DNA of 64,000 nt, taken from the NCBI GenBank assembly GCA_027627225.1, contig JAPFQT010000158.1:1-64000 (forward strand). Reading direction: 5' to 3'. The notes below the pieces were generated by a model. It searched no databases and was not told the DNA's origin. It was given only the letters and a program-made list of their open reading frames with translations. Shown piece after piece: positions 62,201 to 64,000 of this stretch (positions within the stretch are counted from its first letter, which is position 1; each line of letters opens with the position of its first letter). The DNA is from Congeria kusceri. Its lineage: Eukaryota; Mollusca; Bivalvia; Myida; Dreissenidae. A program made the translations under genes and the position numbers.

Positions 62201-63250
62201 ATTTCCACCCAAACTCTCTAAACATTCGTCTATCCTTGGAAGAGGGTATGCATTCTTTTTCGTTACCTCATTCAGGCGTCTATAGTCACACACTACGCGA
62301 ACACCTCCATCTTTCTTTCTAATGAAACACAATGGTGCTGACCATGGCCTGGTGCTTAACTCAATAATACCCATATCTAATTGCTCCTGAATTATTTTCT
62401 TCTCCTGATCTATAAATGTTCTAGGAACTCGTCTTGGTGGTATTTTAATTGGTCTTATATTTGATGGTGTCTCAATATAATGTTTAACTAGTGATGTTCT
62501 TCCTAAATCAGTTGGCGAATTTGAGAAAGTCTTCTTGTACTTTTCCAAAAGACATGATAAACGTTCTTTTTGTGACTCATTCAAATTTTGCGACGATCTT
62601 TCATACAAGGCTTTTAAATCATCACTCCATAATGTCATATCTGGTTTAACATCACTTAAGTTTTCGCTAGCACAGTACTCCGTGTTTAAGTCAACATTTT
62701 CTTTCAATAATTCATGGGAGTCAATTTCTTGTAAAAATCCCAGTGTAGCACCTTTAAACAGCGTAACATTCCTGGAAGAGGTATTCACCAGCCTAACAGG
62801 TATTTGATTGCTTTTAACTGTCCCTGGGGAGATTAAAGTGTGCCCTAATGATATCCCATTTGCAGGCTGTTTATTTGACAAAGGGCATACAATCCCAAGA
62901 GGCGAATTAATTGACCCAAGATTTATTGCCTGTCCAGGTATTATGCACTCTGATTTGGCTGGAATTTTCACCTTGGATCGTGTAGTGACCCTAACTGCCC
63001 TCAGAGGTATTTTCTCAACAAATGTTTTACACCTCTTCCCATTCAAACGTAATCCATTCTGAGCACTTAATTGATAATCATAGTCATATAGAAAATCCAT
63101 ACCAATAAGTCCATCTTCACGAATTGGTGCAACAAACACAGTATATTCAAACCACTGTCCGCATGATTTAAACGATAGTTTACACTGTCCATCTAAAACT
63201 AAAATCCCATCGTCCGCTACTTCAAGACGCACTGACGGATCAACTTTCAT
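59207..63250 (-). CDS. Gypsy/Ty3 pol polyprotein (RT, RNase H, integrase)
   Basis: A 1347-codon open frame. The first 60 residues are the C-terminal half of an aspartic protease (LIGMDFL flap-helix motif). Reverse transcriptase spans about 290-500, with the first Asp in SSMDLLSGFYQI (D357) and YLDD at 420-423. RNase H follows with DTDAS (566-570), E616 and D641. Integrase has the HHCC zinc motif (H943, H950, C980, C983) and a DD35E core (D1012, D1072, E1108), then a GPY/F-type domain (WEGPYQI, about 1249). The order protease-RT-RNase H-integrase defines Ty3/Gypsy. The ATG at 63250 is only an internal Met: the true frame continues upstream into protease and is cut by a stop at 63317-63319. Residues about 761-805 look frameshifted (see findings). 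It is probably immobile but recent. Confidence 0.93.
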   Translation of the reverse strand: MKVDPSVRLEVADDGILVLDGQCKLSFKSCGQWFEYTVFVAPIREDGLIGMDFLYDYDYQLSAQNGLRLNGKRCKTFVEKIPLRAVRVTTRSKVKIPAKSECIIPGQAINLGSINSPLGIVCPLSNKQPANGISLGHTLISPGTVKSNQIPVRLVNTSSRNVTLFKGATLGFLQEIDSHELLKENVDLNTEYCASENLSDVKPDMTLWSDDLKALYERSSQNLNESQKERLSCLLEKYKKTFSNSPTDLGRTSLVKHYIETPSNIRPIKIPPRRVPRTFIDQEKKIIQEQLDMGIIELSTRPWSAPLCFIRKKDGGVRVVCDYRRLNEVTKKNAYPLPRIDECLESLGGNKWFSSMDLLSGFYQIELNVADREKTAFCTSHGGLYQYVTMPQGLHGSPATFQRCMDLVFKGLQWKTLIIYLDDICSYARTFEEAILRLDVILGRLEKANMKLKPSKCHLLQKQIDILGHTFDCDGIRPNDEKVAAVRQWPRPRNLSDLRSFLGFCSYYRRFINGFSHRAAPLNRLMEAGQAFNWGDEQESAFVDLKTVLTGKEVMSYPQDDGMFIVDTDASNFAIGGCLSQMQWCEVTKEYVEKPIILASKSLDKCQRRYCATRRELLAVVTFVTQFRHYLMGKEFVLRTDCSSLRWIMSFRSPTDQMARWLEVLSLYDFRIQHRSGRKHINVDSLSRIPSEPEACQCYAGHLTLEELPCKGCDTCLKKHQQWSDFSQFDDAVPLFAKRNAETAQTSGSLKARVSRVKLHESGFWSWILLLLQLQMVKLLNCVSFMYRGLLRIRKYCRYRISRLRFRENSDNPDADHSSKLGDRNKKMLKIDGNPTLGQVASPVGSLVKFSTVNCSPERMARLQQQDPDIGAVVRWLKSDSGRPPRDTVSGYSPSVRNLWLDWDLLILIDGVLFKKFILKTNEECPLLLVPRVMQREILISAHDSNTGAHLGIDKTYSKIELKFFWYKMKDSIKHHVKSCEKCAKRKRPAKTPRSPLTEYTVGFPMDRLSTDIMGPLPETENGNRYCLVVIDNFTKWVEVYPMKDQLASTVATKIVYEFLSRYGMCLDIHSDQGSNFQSNLFKEVCRLLQINQTRTSGYRGMANGAPERFNQVLQNMITTYVNDNQTNWDDDLNLITSAYRSCVHDATGFTPNMLMLGREVTIPAEISLGCIVTRNTPDSSVEYVNKLQEKLSYVYQIARETLKKNAVRQKKDYDSRISKHNYKVGDLVLCINTGKCKGLSKKITPNIWEGPYQIQRKISDLLFTLKQGRRSQVKVVHHDRLKPYTGNRFPDWCIRGQDVNLLPTPENKGNKNAKQVSSQTANKVKKDVVKPRRSLRQRKPIHRYQS

Positions 63251-63490
63251 AAGTTCCGGTCGTTTTTCTATTGGGATCTTATTGTAAACGCCAGTTGATA
63301 TAATTGTTGTACAGGCTCATGTGTCTATAACAAAGTTCACATTTAGAGACTCACACAATTTAACAGGAAAATGCACGGTAAGTCCATCACTTCTAGTACT
63401 TCTACATTTAATTGTCTGAAAATGTGTGTCTGTCTGTGAGACCAACGCTGGGCCGTTAGCCTTGGTCTGCCCTAGTTTTCCGAACGGTTA
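63251..63490 (-). pseudogene. Gypsy protease N-terminal part with stop in active site
   Basis: The frame of pol continues upstream of its first Met. It reads LNVNFVIDT and then TGA (63317-63319) exactly where the conserved Gly of the D-T/S-G catalytic motif should be. Upstream it stays open to about 63488, in the -1 frame relative to gag. The stop would separate protease and pol from gag even if frameshifting worked. Confidence 0.8.
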
Positions 63491-64000
63491 TTTTCGACAT
63501 CTGTAGCACATTCAGATGCGAAGTGTCCACGGCGATGACATCTGAAACCTTCAATGTCTTTCCTGTCACGTGTTGTGAAACGCTGCCTTTGACCACCATT
63601 CTTACTATTTAGCTTGTCTGCTAAATTATCGATCTTCTTTCCAATATTTGTTTTCAAATCCCGACCAAAATCTTGGAGTCTTGCTTCTGTTACATAATCA
63701 TGTTGTTGTGGTTTCGACTCGACAGTTCTGACACGCGCCCCTTTGACCTCTTACCGTAGGCTCTGGTACGTTTCCAATAGATCACGAGCTTGATCTATTG
63801 TTTTTGGTTCCTTCATTCCTATGAATACTGCTGCTTGTGTATCTAACAGGCCTTTCAGGAAGTGGCGCATGTTTATAGTTTCCCGTGTTTCGTAATCAGC
63901 GGTCGGAAAACCCTTCAACACAAGCCGTTTGATATCCGCAACATATTCTGCTAATTTCTCTTTTTCCTTGTTGAAACGCCTTGTTTCAAGTTCAGCAAGG
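63472..64000 (-). pseudogene. Gypsy gag, C-terminal part
   Basis: One minus frame runs in from beyond the window and ends at TAG (63472-63474). It has a capsid-like helical region (KEKEKLAEYVADIKRLVLKG, LLDTQAAVFIGM) and a CCHC zinc knuckle near 63500-63545 read as GFRCHRRGHFASEC, where the first Cys is replaced by Gly (GGT). A TAA at 63751-63753 interrupts the frame between capsid-like and knuckle parts. Gag would coat the RNA and form particles; this copy cannot make a full-length one. The start lies outside the window. Confidence 0.75.

Overview
The window looks like AT-rich nuclear DNA from a bivalve mollusc. The reasons are a spliced inhibitor-of-apoptosis (IAP) gene, a decayed Penelope-like element, a Ty3/Gypsy LTR retrotransposon, tRNA-headed SINEs, and several interspersed repeats that I remember from bivalves. 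The foldback element at 41497-41738 in particular recalls dreissenid mussels. The organism assignment is from memory and was not searched. There is no operon structure, and most open frames here are by-products of simple repeats.

Layout. 1-6890: AT-rich DNA with a hairpin, one SINE copy (2986-3303) and a 57-bp minisatellite (4790-5320). 6891-9860: a degenerate Penelope-like element on the + strand (reverse transcriptase, GIY-YIG endonuclease) followed by a hammerhead-ribozyme-like motif. 9880-17340: a dense block of ACT/AGT microsatellite that contains a large inverted duplication (arms about 1.3 kb, spacer about 3 kb). 20236-22690: two more long AGT arrays and an ATC array. 23377-23494: an orphan exon resembling an IAP UBA exon. 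28500-30350: a tandemly organised interspersed repeat. 31521-32308: a tRNA-like cloverleaf and a second SINE copy. 36321-40037: the only convincing host gene, a minus-strand IAP with BIR, UBA and RING domains in five exons whose phases join to 313 codons. 41497-45480: a foldback element, a degenerate ACCGT/ACCAT satellite and a kilobase ACT/ACC array. 45575-48540 and 52705-55500: two diverged direct copies of one segment. The second copy carries an AGT array and a 51/54-bp minisatellite that the first lacks. 57458-64000: the 3' part of a minus-strand Gypsy element with 3' LTR, polypurine tract, pol and partial gag; its 5' end lies beyond the window.

Genes acting together: the IAP gene stands alone, and all other recognisable coding sequence belongs to retroelements. 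Both retroelements are damaged. The Gypsy element has a stop inside the protease active-site motif, a stop in gag, a lost zinc-knuckle cysteine and an apparent compensated frameshift. The Penelope element has many stops and has lost its catalytic aspartate motif.

I found no convincing new multi-gene system. The most interesting signals are structural: the inverted duplication around microsatellites, the duplicated segment in which satellites grew in one copy only, the orphan UBA exon, and a duplicated possible micro-exon in the IAP gene.
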